Origin: DASSUW01 sp963806395
GTDB lineage: Bacteria; Actinomycetota; Thermoleophilia; Solirubrobacterales; Solirubrobacteraceae
Assembly: GCA_963806395.1 (NCBI GenBank)
Contig: CAWDYI010000009.1
Location: 310,001-374,000, forward strand
Reading direction: 5' to 3'
DNA length: 64,000 bases
Positions 41,687-50,906 of this stretch are shown here, piece after piece (the stretch's first letter is position 1; each line of letters begins with the position of its first letter). A program made the position numbers and the translations under genes. The notes beneath the pieces were generated by a model that saw nothing but the letters and a program-made list of their open reading frames with translations, had not been told where the DNA came from and searched no databases.

Positions 41687-44600
41687 TTGGAGCGCACGCT
41701 CTTCAGAGTCGTACTGCTGGTCGGCGCCGTCGCGCTCGCCTCGAGCTTGACCGCGTCGCAGGCCGCCGCAGCTCCGGCTGGTCTGGTGGCCGCGTACGGG
41801 TTCAACGAAGGCGCCGGGACGAGCGTGGCGGATGCGTCGGGCATCGGCAACGGCGGCTCGACCTCGAGCACGACATGGGCCGCGCTCGGGCGCTACGGCG
41901 GCGCGCTCTCGTTCAACGGCACGAGCGGGTCCGTGACGGTGCCCGACAGCGCCTCGCTCGATCTCACGACCGGCGTGACGCTCGAGGCGTGGGTGAATCC
42001 CTCAGCGCTCGGCAGCACCGCGACGAGCTGGCGCACAGCCGTGTTCAAGCAGACCACCAGCGGCATGGCATACGCGCTCTACGCGAACAACGGAACGGCG
42101 CGCCCGACCGGACAGGTGAACATCGGCGGCGAGCAGAACGCGGCCGGCAGCACGCAGCTTCCGCTGAACACGTGGAGCCATCTCGCCACGACGTATGACG
42201 GCGTCACGCTGCGGCTGTACGTCAACGGCACCCAGGTGGCGAGCAAGCCGCAGACCGGGAGCATCCCGGTCTCGACCGCGCCGCTGCGGATCGGCGGCAA
42301 CTCGATCTGGGGCGAGTACTTCAGCGGCCTGATCGACGAGGTGCGCGTCTACAACCGCGCGCTGACCGCCGCCGAGGTCCAGTCCGACATGGCCACGCCC
42401 GTGGCCGCGCCGACCGGCGACAGCACGCCGCCTACGGCACGGATCACGAGCCCCGTGGCCGGCGCGTCGGTCAGCGGCACCGTCACGGTCGCGGCCGACG
42501 CGACCGACAACCTCGGCGTCGCCGGAGTGCAGTTCCAGGTCGACGGGGCGAGCGTCGGCGCCGAGGACGCGACCGCGCCGTACAGCGTCGCGTGGAACGC
42601 GAGCGGCGCGGCGGCCGGGAGCCACACGCTCACCGCGATCGCACGCGACGCCGCCGGCAACCGCACGACGTCGCCGGCGGTGACCGTGACGGTCGCGAGT
42701 GCGGCGCCGCCGCAGTTCGCCAACGAGCGCGTGATCATCGGGATCGACGAGCCGACCGCGATGACCTTCACGCCGGACGGCCGCATGCTGATCGCCGAGC
42801 GCGACGGCACCGTCTGGGTGGTCCAGCCGGGAGCGAGCCAGGTCTCCCCCACGCCGTTCCTGCAGCTGCCGAGCGTGGCCACCGACAACGAGCGCGGCCT
42901 GCTCGGCATCGCCGTCGACCCGGCGTTCGCGCAGAACGGCTACGTCTACGCCTTCTACACGCACGGCACGCTGCGCAACCGCGTGTCGCGCTTCAGCGCC
43001 ACCGGCAACACGGCACCCGCCTCGACCGAGCTCGTGGTGTGGCAGAACATCGTCAACGCGGCCGTCTGGCACCAGGGCGGCGACCTGCAGTTCGGCCCCG
43101 ACGGATACCTGTACATCTCGGTCGGCGACCACCTGCAGAGCCAGAACGCGCAGCAGCTCAACTCCTACAACGGCAAGATCCTGCGCATCACGCGCGAGGG
43201 CGCGGCCCCGACGGACAACCCGTTCTACGACGGCACCGGCCCGAACCTCGACGCGATCTGGGCACGCGGGCTGCGCAACCCGTTCAGGTTCACGATCGAC
43301 CAGCCGACCGGCAGGGTGATCATCGGCGACGTCGGCGAGGGCACGCACGAGGAGGTCAACATCGGCGCCCGCGGCGCGAACTACGGGTGGCCGACCTGCG
43401 AGGGCTCATGCGGCACGGCCGGGATGACGAACCCCGTGTACTCGTATCCACACAGCGGCCATGACGCGTCGATCACCGCCGGCTTCGTCTACCGCGGCAC
43501 GCAGTTCCCGGCCGACTACCGCGGCGACTTCTTCTTCGCCGACTACGCCCAGAACTGGATCAAGCGGATCAGCTTCGACGCCACCGGCAACGTCACCGCG
43601 GTGCGCAACTTCGAGCCGCCCAACGGCAGCCTCGACGGCCCGTACGGCGACATCGTCGATCTCGCCGAGGGACCCGACGGCTCGCTCTGGTACGTCGACG
43701 CCGGGCCGTTCGCCGGCAACAACGCCGGCGCGGTGCGGCGGATCCGCAACGTGAGCTCGAACCAGCCCCCGAGCGCTGTCGCGGCAGCCAATCCGACGGT
43801 CGGTCAGGCGCCGCTGGCCGTCGCGTTCAGCAGCGCCGGCTCGTCCGATCCCGAGGGGCGGCCGCTGACCTACCGCTGGGACTTCGGCGACGGCACGACG
43901 TCGACGCTGGCCAACCCGTCGCGCACGTTCACGACCGCCGGCCGCTACACCGTGCGGCTGACCACGTCGGACGGCACGCTCGAGACGGTCTCCAGCGCGC
44001 TGACGATCACCGTCGGCTCACCGCCGGTGCCGAGGATCATCGCGCCGGCCGACGGCCGCACGTTCCGCGCCGGCGAGGTCGTCGCCTACTCCGGGGACGC
44101 GACCGATCCGCAGGACGGCGCACTGCCGGCGAACGCGCTGTCGTGGAAGATCGTGTTCCACCACGACGGCCACATCCACCCGGTGATGGACGGGACGCCG
44201 GGCAGCTCCGGCACGCTGCAGATCCCCACGAGCGGACACAGCTTCCGCGGCACCACGAGCTACGAGATCGTGCTGACGGCGACCGACTCCGACGGGATCC
44301 AGGCCTCCCGCTCGGTGACGATCCTCCCGCAGAAGGCCAACGTGACGCTCGCGACCCAGCCATCCGGTCTGACCCTGAACGTCGACGGCGTCAGCGCGAC
44401 GGCGCCGTTCGTGGCGAGCGAGCTGGTCGGCTTCCGCTACGTGGTGGACGCGCCGTCGCCGCAGGGCGCCAACGTGTTCTCCTCGTGGTCGGACGGCGGC
44501 GCGCGATCGCACACCGTGACGGTCCCGACCACCGATCAGACGATCACCGCCCGGTTCAACGCCCCGCTGCCCGGGCTGGTCGCCGCGTACGGGTTCAACG

Positions 44601-45199
44601 AGGGCGCCGGGACGACGCTGACCGACGTGTCCGGGCACGGCCACCCCGGCACGCTGACGGGGCCGGCATGGTCGCCGTCCGGGCGCAACGGCGGCGCGCT
44701 CGCGTTCGACGGCGTGAACGACTTCGTGCGCATCGAGGACCACGCCGAGCTCGACCTGACCACCGGGATGACGCTCTCGGCGTGGGTGAGCCCGAGCGCG
44801 CTCGGCACGGCGTGGCGGACGGTGCTCTTCAAGGAGCAGGCGGCGCACATGACGTACGCGCTGTACGCCAACTCCGGCACCGGCCGGCCCGCGGGCCAGG
44901 CCTATGTCGGCGGCCAGCGCGACGTGCGCGGCCCGGCCGCGCTCACGGCCGGCGCCTGGACCCACCTCACGTCCAGCTACGACGGCGCGACTCTGCGGCT
45001 GTACGTGAACGGGTCCCAGGTCGGGACGCTCGCCGTCAGCGGTCCGATGACGGTGTCGAGCGGCCCGCTCAAGCTCGGCGGCAACGCGATCTGGAGCGAG
45101 TGGTTCGCAGGGCTGATCGACGATGTGCGCGTCTACAACCGCGCGCTCACGGCATCGGAGGTCCAGACGGAGATGAGCACCCCGGTGGCCGGTCCGTAA
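41687..45199 (+). CDS. Secreted sugar dehydrogenase flanked by two LamG domains
   Basis: A 1170-residue secreted protein. The TTG at 41687 is chosen because CAGGGAG lies upstream and a signal peptide follows (RVVLLVGAVALASSLTASQAAA). Domains: LamG (about 32-245); Ig-like (250-345); sugar-dehydrogenase beta-propeller (345-685; MTFTPDGRMLIAERDG, ERGLLGIAVDP, GGDLQFGPDGYLY, GLRNPFRFTI, GANYGWP); PKD (690-770); Ig-like and a Big-type domain (775-960); C-terminal LamG (965-1168). The two LamG domains are close duplicates. The propeller belongs to the same family as the 2.0-10.5 kb pair but lacks ThuA and the inserted module. It would oxidise a sugar at the cell surface with PQQ or another quinone cofactor; cofactor and substrate cannot be read from the sequence. 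Confidence 0.85.
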   Translation: MERTLFRVVLLVGAVALASSLTASQAAAAPAGLVAAYGFNEGAGTSVADASGIGNGGSTSSTTWAALGRYGGALSFNGTSGSVTVPDSASLDLTTGVTLEAWVNPSALGSTATSWRTAVFKQTTSGMAYALYANNGTARPTGQVNIGGEQNAAGSTQLPLNTWSHLATTYDGVTLRLYVNGTQVASKPQTGSIPVSTAPLRIGGNSIWGEYFSGLIDEVRVYNRALTAAEVQSDMATPVAAPTGDSTPPTARITSPVAGASVSGTVTVAADATDNLGVAGVQFQVDGASVGAEDATAPYSVAWNASGAAAGSHTLTAIARDAAGNRTTSPAVTVTVASAAPPQFANERVIIGIDEPTAMTFTPDGRMLIAERDGTVWVVQPGASQVSPTPFLQLPSVATDNERGLLGIAVDPAFAQNGYVYAFYTHGTLRNRVSRFSATGNTAPASTELVVWQNIVNAAVWHQGGDLQFGPDGYLYISVGDHLQSQNAQQLNSYNGKILRITREGAAPTDNPFYDGTGPNLDAIWARGLRNPFRFTIDQPTGRVIIGDVGEGTHEEVNIGARGANYGWPTCEGSCGTAGMTNPVYSYPHSGHDASITAGFVYRGTQFPADYRGDFFFADYAQNWIKRISFDATGNVTAVRNFEPPNGSLDGPYGDIVDLAEGPDGSLWYVDAGPFAGNNAGAVRRIRNVSSNQPPSAVAAANPTVGQAPLAVAFSSAGSSDPEGRPLTYRWDFGDGTTSTLANPSRTFTTAGRYTVRLTTSDGTLETVSSALTITVGSPPVPRIIAPADGRTFRAGEVVAYSGDATDPQDGALPANALSWKIVFHHDGHIHPVMDGTPGSSGTLQIPTSGHSFRGTTSYEIVLTATDSDGIQASRSVTILPQKANVTLATQPSGLTLNVDGVSATAPFVASELVGFRYVVDAPSPQGANVFSSWSDGGARSHTVTVPTTDQTITARFNAPLPGLVAAYGFNEGAGTTLTDVSGHGHPGTLTGPAWSPSGRNGGALAFDGVNDFVRIEDHAELDLTTGMTLSAWVSPSALGTAWRTVLFKEQAAHMTYALYANSGTGRPAGQAYVGGQRDVRGPAALTAGAWTHLTSSYDGATLRLYVNGSQVGTLAVSGPMTVSSGPLKLGGNAIWSEWFAGLIDDVRVYNRALTASEVQTEMSTPVAGP

Positions 45200-45209
45200 C
45201 CTGAGCTCC

Positions 45210-46865
45210 GTGCCAGCCGAGCGGCGCCCAGCGATCCTCGCCGTCGACGACGAGCCGACGGTGCTGGCCGCGGTCGCGCGCGATCTGAGGCGCGGCTTCG
45301 GGGAGCGCTTCCGGATCCTGCGGGCGGGCTCGGGCGCCGAGGCGCTGCGCGTGCTCGGCGAGCTGCGGACGCGCGGCGACCAGGTCGCGATGCTGATCGC
45401 CGACCAGCGCATGCCGGGCATGCCGGGGACCGAGTACCTCGTCCAGGCGCGCATGATCATGCCGGACGCCAAGCGCGTCCTGCTGACGGCCTACGCCGAC
45501 ACCGAGGCGGCGATCGCGGCGATCAACGACGTCGCGCTCGACTACTACCTGCTGAAGCCCTGGGACCCGCCCGAGGAGCACCTGTTCCCGGTCGTCGAGG
45601 ATCTGCTCACGACGTGGGAGTCGGGCGCCGCGCTGGAGGCCGGCGGCGTGCGGATCGTCGGCCACCGGTTCTCCCAGGACTCGCATGACCTGCGCGACTT
45701 CCTCGCGCGCAACCGGGTGCCGGCGCGCTGGCTGGACGTCGAGCGCGACGGCGAGGCGCGCGAGCTGCTGCAGGTCGCCGGCGTCGCCGCCGACCGCCTG
45801 CCCGTGGCGCTGCTGGAGGACGGCGCGGTGCTCGAGCGCCCGACCGTGCTCGAGCTCGCCGAGCGGCTCGGCGTCACCGGCCGGCCGGCCCACGACCACT
45901 ACGACCTCGTGATCGTCGGCGGCGGCCCCGCCGGCCTCGCCGCCGCCGTCTACGGCGCCTCCGAAGGCCTGCGGACCGTGATGGTCGAGCGCGAGGCGCC
46001 CGGCGGCCAGGCCGGCCAGTCGAGCCGGATCGAGAACTACCTCGGCTTCCCGGCCGGGCTCAGCGGCTCCGACCTCGCGCGCCGCGCGACCGACCAGGCG
46101 CGCCGCCTGGGCGCCGAGCTGCTGAGCGTGCAGGACGCGGTAACGCTGCGCGTCGAGGGCTCGGGCCGGATGGTCGAGCTCAGCGGCGGCGGAACGCTGA
46201 GCGCCAACTGCGTGCTCGTCGCCTCCGGCGTCTCGTACCGCCAGCTCGACGCGCCGGGCTTCTCCGACCTGACCGGCGCCGGGGTCTACTACGGCGCCGC
46301 GATGACCGAGGCTCGCTCGTGCGCCGAGCAGCACGTCGTGATCATCGGCGGCGCGAACTCGGCCGGCCAGGCGGCGGTGTACTTCGCCGACTACGCCGCG
46401 CGGGTGACGATGCTCGTGCGCGGCGACTCGCTCGAGAAGTCGATGTCGCACTACCTGATCGAGCAGATCGCGGCGCTGCCGAACGTCGACGTCAGAGCCG
46501 GCAGCGACGCGGTCGCGGCCGAGGGCGAGGACGACCACCTGCGGCGGCTGCGCGTGCGCGGCGCCGGCGGTGCCGAGGAGATGCTCGACGCGGACGCGTG
46601 CTTCGTGTTCATCGGCGCCTCGCCGCGGACCGACTGGCTCGACGGCGTCGTCGCGCGCGACGACCGCGGGTTCATCCTGGCCGGGCTCGACGCCCAGGGC
46701 GCCGGGTGGCCGCTGAAGCGCGACCCGTACCTGCTCGAGACCAGCGTGCCCGGCGTGTTCGTGGCGGGCGACGTGCGCGCGCGGTCGATCAAGCGCGTGG
46801 CGAGCGCGGTCGGCGAGGGCTCGATGGCGGTCTCGCTCGTCCACCAATACCTGGTCGACGGGTGA
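45210..46865 (+). CDS. Response-regulator receiver fused to thioredoxin-reductase-like flavoprotein
   Basis: A 551-residue fusion. Residues 1-140 are a receiver (ILAVDDEP, phospho-acceptor Asp in LIADQRMPGM, LLTAYAD, LLKPWDP). Residues about 145-225 form a linker with a thioredoxin-like stretch (RVPARWLDVERDGEARELL). Residues 230-551 carry the FAD-binding GGGPAGLAAAVYGASEG, APGGQAGQSSRIENYLG and NADPH-site GGANSAGQAAVYFA motifs of the TrxR family, ending FVAGDVRARSIKRVASAVGEGSMAV. The canonical CxxC redox pair is absent, so disulfide reduction is doubtful. It couples to the next gene (GTGA overlap), a cNMP-binding kinase, its probable phosphodonor. This suggests phosphorylation controls an NAD(P)H-flavin enzyme. 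Confidence 0.85.
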   Translation: MPAERRPAILAVDDEPTVLAAVARDLRRGFGERFRILRAGSGAEALRVLGELRTRGDQVAMLIADQRMPGMPGTEYLVQARMIMPDAKRVLLTAYADTEAAIAAINDVALDYYLLKPWDPPEEHLFPVVEDLLTTWESGAALEAGGVRIVGHRFSQDSHDLRDFLARNRVPARWLDVERDGEARELLQVAGVAADRLPVALLEDGAVLERPTVLELAERLGVTGRPAHDHYDLVIVGGGPAGLAAAVYGASEGLRTVMVEREAPGGQAGQSSRIENYLGFPAGLSGSDLARRATDQARRLGAELLSVQDAVTLRVEGSGRMVELSGGGTLSANCVLVASGVSYRQLDAPGFSDLTGAGVYYGAAMTEARSCAEQHVVIIGGANSAGQAAVYFADYAARVTMLVRGDSLEKSMSHYLIEQIAALPNVDVRAGSDAVAAEGEDDHLRRLRVRGAGGAEEMLDADACFVFIGASPRTDWLDGVVARDDRGFILAGLDAQGAGWPLKRDPYLLETSVPGVFVAGDVRARSIKRVASAVGEGSMAVSLVHQYLVDG

Positions 46866-48265
46866 CCGAGGCGGCGATCACGGCGGCCGACCTGCGGCCG
46901 GTCGATCTGTTCGACGACCTCGACGACGACGAACTCGCGCAGTGGGCGGCGGTCGCGCGGCCGTACGACGCCGAGCCGGGGGAGGTGATCGTCGAGCAGG
47001 GCCAGAAGCCCCTCGGGGTGCTGCTCCTGCTCGACGGGACCCTGCAGACGCTGCTCGTCGAAGGCGACCGCATCGAGCCGGTCGGGCGCCAGCACGCGCC
47101 GACCTGGTCGGGCGCGATCGCCGTGCTGACCGATGGCCCGATCGGCGTGCGGATGCAGGCCGAGACCGCCTGCCGCGCGGCGCTGATCGAGCCGGACGAC
47201 TTCCTCCGCCTGGCGTTCTCGCAGCCCGCCGTGCACCGGCGCGTGATGCAGCAGGTCGCGCCGGTGATGGCCCGCGTCACCGGGATCGAGCAGAACCGCG
47301 AGCGCCTGGCCTCGCTCGGGACGATGGCGGCCGGGCTGGCGCACGAGCTCAACAACCCCGCGGCGGCCGCCCAGCGGGCCGCCGCGCAGATGGTCGAGGC
47401 GCTCGAGGTGGTGTCGTCGGCGCTCGGGGAGTTCGTCGAATCCGGAGTCGAGCGCACCGAGGCCGAGAAGCTGCTCGCCCTGCAGCGCGAGGCGCTCGCG
47501 GGAGCGGCGTCGCGCACGGCGCTCGACACGCTCGACGCGGCCGACGCCGAGGACGAGCTGCTGGCGCGCCTCGAGGATCTCGACGTGCCCGAGCCATGGC
47601 GACTCGCCGAGCCGCTGGCTGCCGCCGGCGTCGACCAGGCGTGGCTCGACCGCGTCGCCGCGGCAGCCGGGCCGGCGACCGCCGCCGCGCTCGGCTGGGT
47701 CGCCGCCTCGCTGACCGCGCGCGGCCTGGCGGAGGAGCTGCAGGAGTCGACGCGGCGGATGTCGGCGCTGGTCGGCGCCGTCAAGACCTACGCCTATATG
47801 GACCGCGGCGGAGCGGTCGAGGTCGACGTCCACGAGGGCCTGGAGACGACGCTCGCCGTCCTCGGCCACAAGCTCAAGCACACCGAGATCGAGGTCGCGC
47901 GCGACTACGACCGCACGCTCCCGAAGCTGACCGTGCGCGGCTCCGAGCTCAACCAGGTGTGGACGAACCTGCTCGACAACGCGATCGACGCACTCGGCGG
48001 CAGCGGCACGATCACGATCTCCACCCGCCGCGCCGGCACGTATGTCGAGGTCGACGTCAGCGACGACGGCCCGGGCATCGCAGCGGGTGACGTCGACCGC
48101 GTCTTCGACTCGTTCTTCACCACGAAGGACGTCGGGCGCGGTACCGGGCTGGGGCTCGCAACCGCCCTGCGGATCGTGACCGACAGGCACGACGGCACGC
48201 TGACCGTGGAATCCGAACCGGGCCGCACGACGTTCCGCGTCCGGCTCCCGATCACGCAGCGTTGA
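46862..48265 (+). CDS. Cyclic-nucleotide-binding histidine kinase
   Basis: A 467-residue soluble kinase. The N-terminal cyclic-nucleotide-binding domain (about 10-130) shows PGEVIVEQGQKPLGVLLLLDGTL, although phosphate-cassette residues are only partly conserved. The H-box is in GTMAAGLAHELNNPAAAAQRA (phospho-acceptor His near 161), of the type found in NtrB-like kinases. A long helical region (about 180-320) precedes the HATPase (NLLDNAIDAL, DDGPGI, GTGLGLA). It is coupled by GTGA overlap to the receiver-TrxR fusion, so the pair forms a complete two-component system in which the response regulator is an enzyme rather than a DNA-binding protein. Confidence 0.85.
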   Translation: MTEAAITAADLRPVDLFDDLDDDELAQWAAVARPYDAEPGEVIVEQGQKPLGVLLLLDGTLQTLLVEGDRIEPVGRQHAPTWSGAIAVLTDGPIGVRMQAETACRAALIEPDDFLRLAFSQPAVHRRVMQQVAPVMARVTGIEQNRERLASLGTMAAGLAHELNNPAAAAQRAAAQMVEALEVVSSALGEFVESGVERTEAEKLLALQREALAGAASRTALDTLDAADAEDELLARLEDLDVPEPWRLAEPLAAAGVDQAWLDRVAAAAGPATAAALGWVAASLTARGLAEELQESTRRMSALVGAVKTYAYMDRGGAVEVDVHEGLETTLAVLGHKLKHTEIEVARDYDRTLPKLTVRGSELNQVWTNLLDNAIDALGGSGTITISTRRAGTYVEVDVSDDGPGIAAGDVDRVFDSFFTTKDVGRGTGLGLATALRIVTDRHDGTLTVESEPGRTTFRVRLPITQR

Positions 48266-48291
48266 CGCTCGCCGCCGGGCTCTGATATATC
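48262..48291 (+). promoter_or_regulatory. Promoter for the IclR-type gene, probably leaderless
   Basis: TTGACG (48262-48267) and TATATC (48286-48291) are 18 bases apart. The ATG at 48297 lies at the expected transcription start, and no ribosome-binding site is present. GATATATC inside the -10 region is itself palindromic. Confidence 0.55.
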
Positions 48292-48296
48292 TGATC

Positions 48297-49055
48297 ATGG
48301 ACGTCATGGAGACCGCGGATCGCACGGCGCAGGTGCTCGCGCTCGTACTCGAGCGCTCGCCGCGGACGGCGGCGGAGCTGGGCGATGACGCGGAAGCGGT
48401 GGACGCGCTGGTCCGCCACGGGCTGCTCGAGTGGGACGCCGGCCGCTCGGCGGTGCGCCCGGGGCCGGTACTGCGGCGGTACGCGCGCTCCGGCGACGAT
48501 CAGCGCGACCTGGCGGCGCTCGCCGCCCCGGCGATGCAGCGGCTCGCCGACGAGAGCGGCGAGACGGTGAACCTGATGGTGCGGTCGGCGCACGGCGCCG
48601 AGGCGATCGCCCAGGTCGACGGCCCACACGTGCTCGGCGTGAGCAACTGGGTCGGACGCGAGGTGCCCGACCACTGCAGCGCGGCCGGCAAGGTGTTCCT
48701 CGCGTTCGGCACATCCGAGCTGCCGGCCGGCCCGCTCGAGCGGCGCGCCGCGCGCACGATCGTCGAGAACGCCGCGCTGGAGCGCGAGCTCGAGGCGGTG
48801 CGCGCGCACGGCTACGCGACGATCGTCGACGAGCTGGAGGTCGGGCTGGCGGCGGTCGCCGCCCCGGTCCGCGACGCGGCCGGCGCGGTCGTCGCCGCGC
48901 TGTCCGTCGCCGGGCCGACCGCCCGGCTCGCCGACCACCGGCTCGGCCTGCTCGGCCGCGTGGCGATCGAGCAGGCGCACACGGTCTCGACGCAGCTGGG
49001 GTTCGAGGGCGCACTCGAGGACCTGCTCGACGGCTTCCGCGCCGGGCGCGCCTAG
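48297..49055 (+). CDS. IclR-family transcriptional regulator
   Basis: A 252-residue regulator. The N-terminal winged helix is compact (RTAQVLALVLERSPRTAAELG, then DALVRHGLLEWD), shorter than usual. The IclR effector domain (about 75-250) includes HGAEAIAQVDGPHVLG, the DHCSAAGKVFLAF motif and DELEVGLAAVAAPVRD. The effector domain is similar to that of the other IclR protein at 54960-55754. It may respond to a related small molecule, but its targets are unknown; it could control the adjacent kinase/TrxR pair, itself, or the methylamine cluster 2 kb away. Confidence 0.85.
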   Translation: MDVMETADRTAQVLALVLERSPRTAAELGDDAEAVDALVRHGLLEWDAGRSAVRPGPVLRRYARSGDDQRDLAALAAPAMQRLADESGETVNLMVRSAHGAEAIAQVDGPHVLGVSNWVGREVPDHCSAAGKVFLAFGTSELPAGPLERRAARTIVENAALERELEAVRAHGYATIVDELEVGLAAVAAPVRDAAGAVVAALSVAGPTARLADHRLGLLGRVAIEQAHTVSTQLGFEGALEDLLDGFRAGRA

Positions 49056-49154
49056 GGCTCTTGGCCCAAGCTGGCGCGGCAGCGGACCGCGGCCGCACTA
49101 CCTTGGGTTCTCTCGGGTTGTCGTTGGAGGCTTCCGCCCGCTGTCCTGTTGGAA

Positions 49155-50906
49155 ATGGCGGAGGCTGTCTTGTCGCATCGTTTGCTGTCGGTTGCGCTGC
49201 TCGTGGTCACGATGCTGGTGCTGTCCGCATCTCCCGCGCTCGCGGCCGAGTGCCGCCAGACCCTCGACGACTTCAACCGCCCCAACGACACCAACTTAGG
49301 CGTGAACTGGACCGAGCGCGTCGGGGACTTCGCGATCGTGAACCAGCGCGCCGACCATTCGGCCGGTGGCTTCGGACTGATGACCTTCAACGGCGGACCA
49401 TCCGCTCCTACGGCGGTCTGTGCGGACATCGTCAACCCGTTCTATGCGGGCCTCGTGCTGCGGTACACGGCCGTCAACGACAATTACTTCATCAAGTTCC
49501 AGGACGGCAGCGGCGACGGTGAGCTCGACAGGGCGTTCTTCTACCTCGGCAACCAGACCGGAAGCGGCGCGACCCCTGGTGTGCATTTCATCACTCCGTT
49601 CTCCGCCGCTCGGGTCTATGCCACGGTCAGCGGTACCACCGTCACCGTCCAGATCGACCGCAGCTTCGACGGCACCACGGACGAGACGATCAGCTCGACG
49701 TACAACGTCGGCAGCGGGAATGGCACGGGATACGGGGTCGTCGGGTTCTCCGGCGGGATGGTCGACAATTTCGGCGTCTCGAACGGGGCACCGGCGATCA
49801 CCACCAACGGCAGCGCGCTATCCGTCACCGAGGGCGATCCGGCGACCGCGGTCGATCCGAGTCTCACGGCTGCCGATGCCGAGGAGGCCAACCTCGTCTC
49901 GGGCCAGGTGAGCATCGCTTCGGGCTTCGAGTCCGGTGACGTCCTCGGGTTCGTGGATCAGAACGGGATCAGCGGCTCGTACGACAACGCGACGGGCGTG
50001 CTCGCGCTCACCGGCACCGCGACGGTCGCCGACTACGAGGCTGCACTGCGCTCGGTCTCCTACCGGCACGCCGGCGTGGCTCCGTCGTCGAAGACGGTCG
50101 CGTTCGAACTCGACGACGGCTTCGGGCTCTCCGATCCCGTGACCCGCACGATCACGGTGGCCGCCGGCAATGCCGCTCCCACGCTCTCCGGCACGGGCGG
50201 GACGCTCAGCTACACCGAGAACGAGCCGGCAGCGGTTGTGGACGCGGGCGTGACGACCGCCGACGCCGACGACGCGAATCTCGCGTCCGCGCGCGTGCGG
50301 ATCGCCTCCGGATTCGAATCCGGTGACGTCCTCGGGTTCGCCGATCAGAACGGGATCAGCGGATCGTATGACGGTGCGACCGGCGTGCTGTCCCTGGGCG
50401 GCAGCGCGACCGTCGCTGCGTACCAAGCGGCGCTGCGATCGATCACGTACCGTCACGCCGGCGACACGATCTCGACCACCGGCAGGTCGGTCGAGTTCAC
50501 GGTCAACGACGGCCAACTCGATTCGAACAGCCTCGCGCGCGCCGTCAGCATCACGGCCGTCGGCGACGCCGCCGACACCACCGGCCCCGCAATCGTGGTC
50601 CCGTCCGCGAACCGGACGCGCACGCTGAGCTCCGTGGGCCGGGTCCGGTTCCCGTTCGGCACGTCGCGCGAGGCCGTGACCGGCACGATCTCGCTGAAAC
50701 GCGGCGCCCGGGCGCTCGGCGCGGCGCGCTTCAAAGCCGCGCTCGGTCGCGCCGCGAAGCCCCGGATCCGGCTGACGAAGGCAGCGAAGCGGATCCTCGC
50801 GCGGCACCGCAAGCTCAAGGTGCGGGCCACGATCACGATGCGCGACGCTGCGGGCAACGCGACCGTGCGGATCTACACGTTCCGGCTCAAGGCGAAGCGG
50901 CGCTAG
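49155..50906 (+). CDS. Secreted protein with two cadherin-like repeats
   Basis: A protein of about 583 residues. Start choices are the ATG at 49155 or a TTG at 49170 preceded by GGAGG; both keep the signal peptide (LLSVALLVVTMLVLSASPALA). Residues about 25-215 resemble a concanavalin/LamG-like domain (DDFNRPNDTNLGVNW, FYAGLVLRYT, DNYFIKFQDG). Two cadherin-like/choice-of-anchor repeats of 129 residues follow (about 215-340 and 345-470). A basic C-terminal Ig-like domain (480-583) ends in KLKVRATITMRDAAGNATVRI. Probably a surface adhesin. The 3' end overlaps the convergent DUF1638 gene by 20 bases. Confidence 0.75.
   Translation: MAEAVLSHRLLSVALLVVTMLVLSASPALAAECRQTLDDFNRPNDTNLGVNWTERVGDFAIVNQRADHSAGGFGLMTFNGGPSAPTAVCADIVNPFYAGLVLRYTAVNDNYFIKFQDGSGDGELDRAFFYLGNQTGSGATPGVHFITPFSAARVYATVSGTTVTVQIDRSFDGTTDETISSTYNVGSGNGTGYGVVGFSGGMVDNFGVSNGAPAITTNGSALSVTEGDPATAVDPSLTAADAEEANLVSGQVSIASGFESGDVLGFVDQNGISGSYDNATGVLALTGTATVADYEAALRSVSYRHAGVAPSSKTVAFELDDGFGLSDPVTRTITVAAGNAAPTLSGTGGTLSYTENEPAAVVDAGVTTADADDANLASARVRIASGFESGDVLGFADQNGISGSYDGATGVLSLGGSATVAAYQAALRSITYRHAGDTISTTGRSVEFTVNDGQLDSNSLARAVSITAVGDAADTTGPAIVVPSANRTRTLSSVGRVRFPFGTSREAVTGTISLKRGARALGAARFKAALGRAAKPRIRLTKAAKRILARHRKLKVRATITMRDAAGNATVRIYTFRLKAKRR
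49923..50417 (+). repeat. Tandem 387-bp coding repeat (two copies)
   Basis: The segment beginning GGCTTCGAGTCCGGTGACGT at 49923 recurs almost identically from 50310. Both encode the core GFESGDVLGF, then DQNGISGSYD, then ATGVL. The period is 387 bases (129 residues). It reflects recent duplication of a cadherin-like module inside the gene. Confidence 0.75.
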
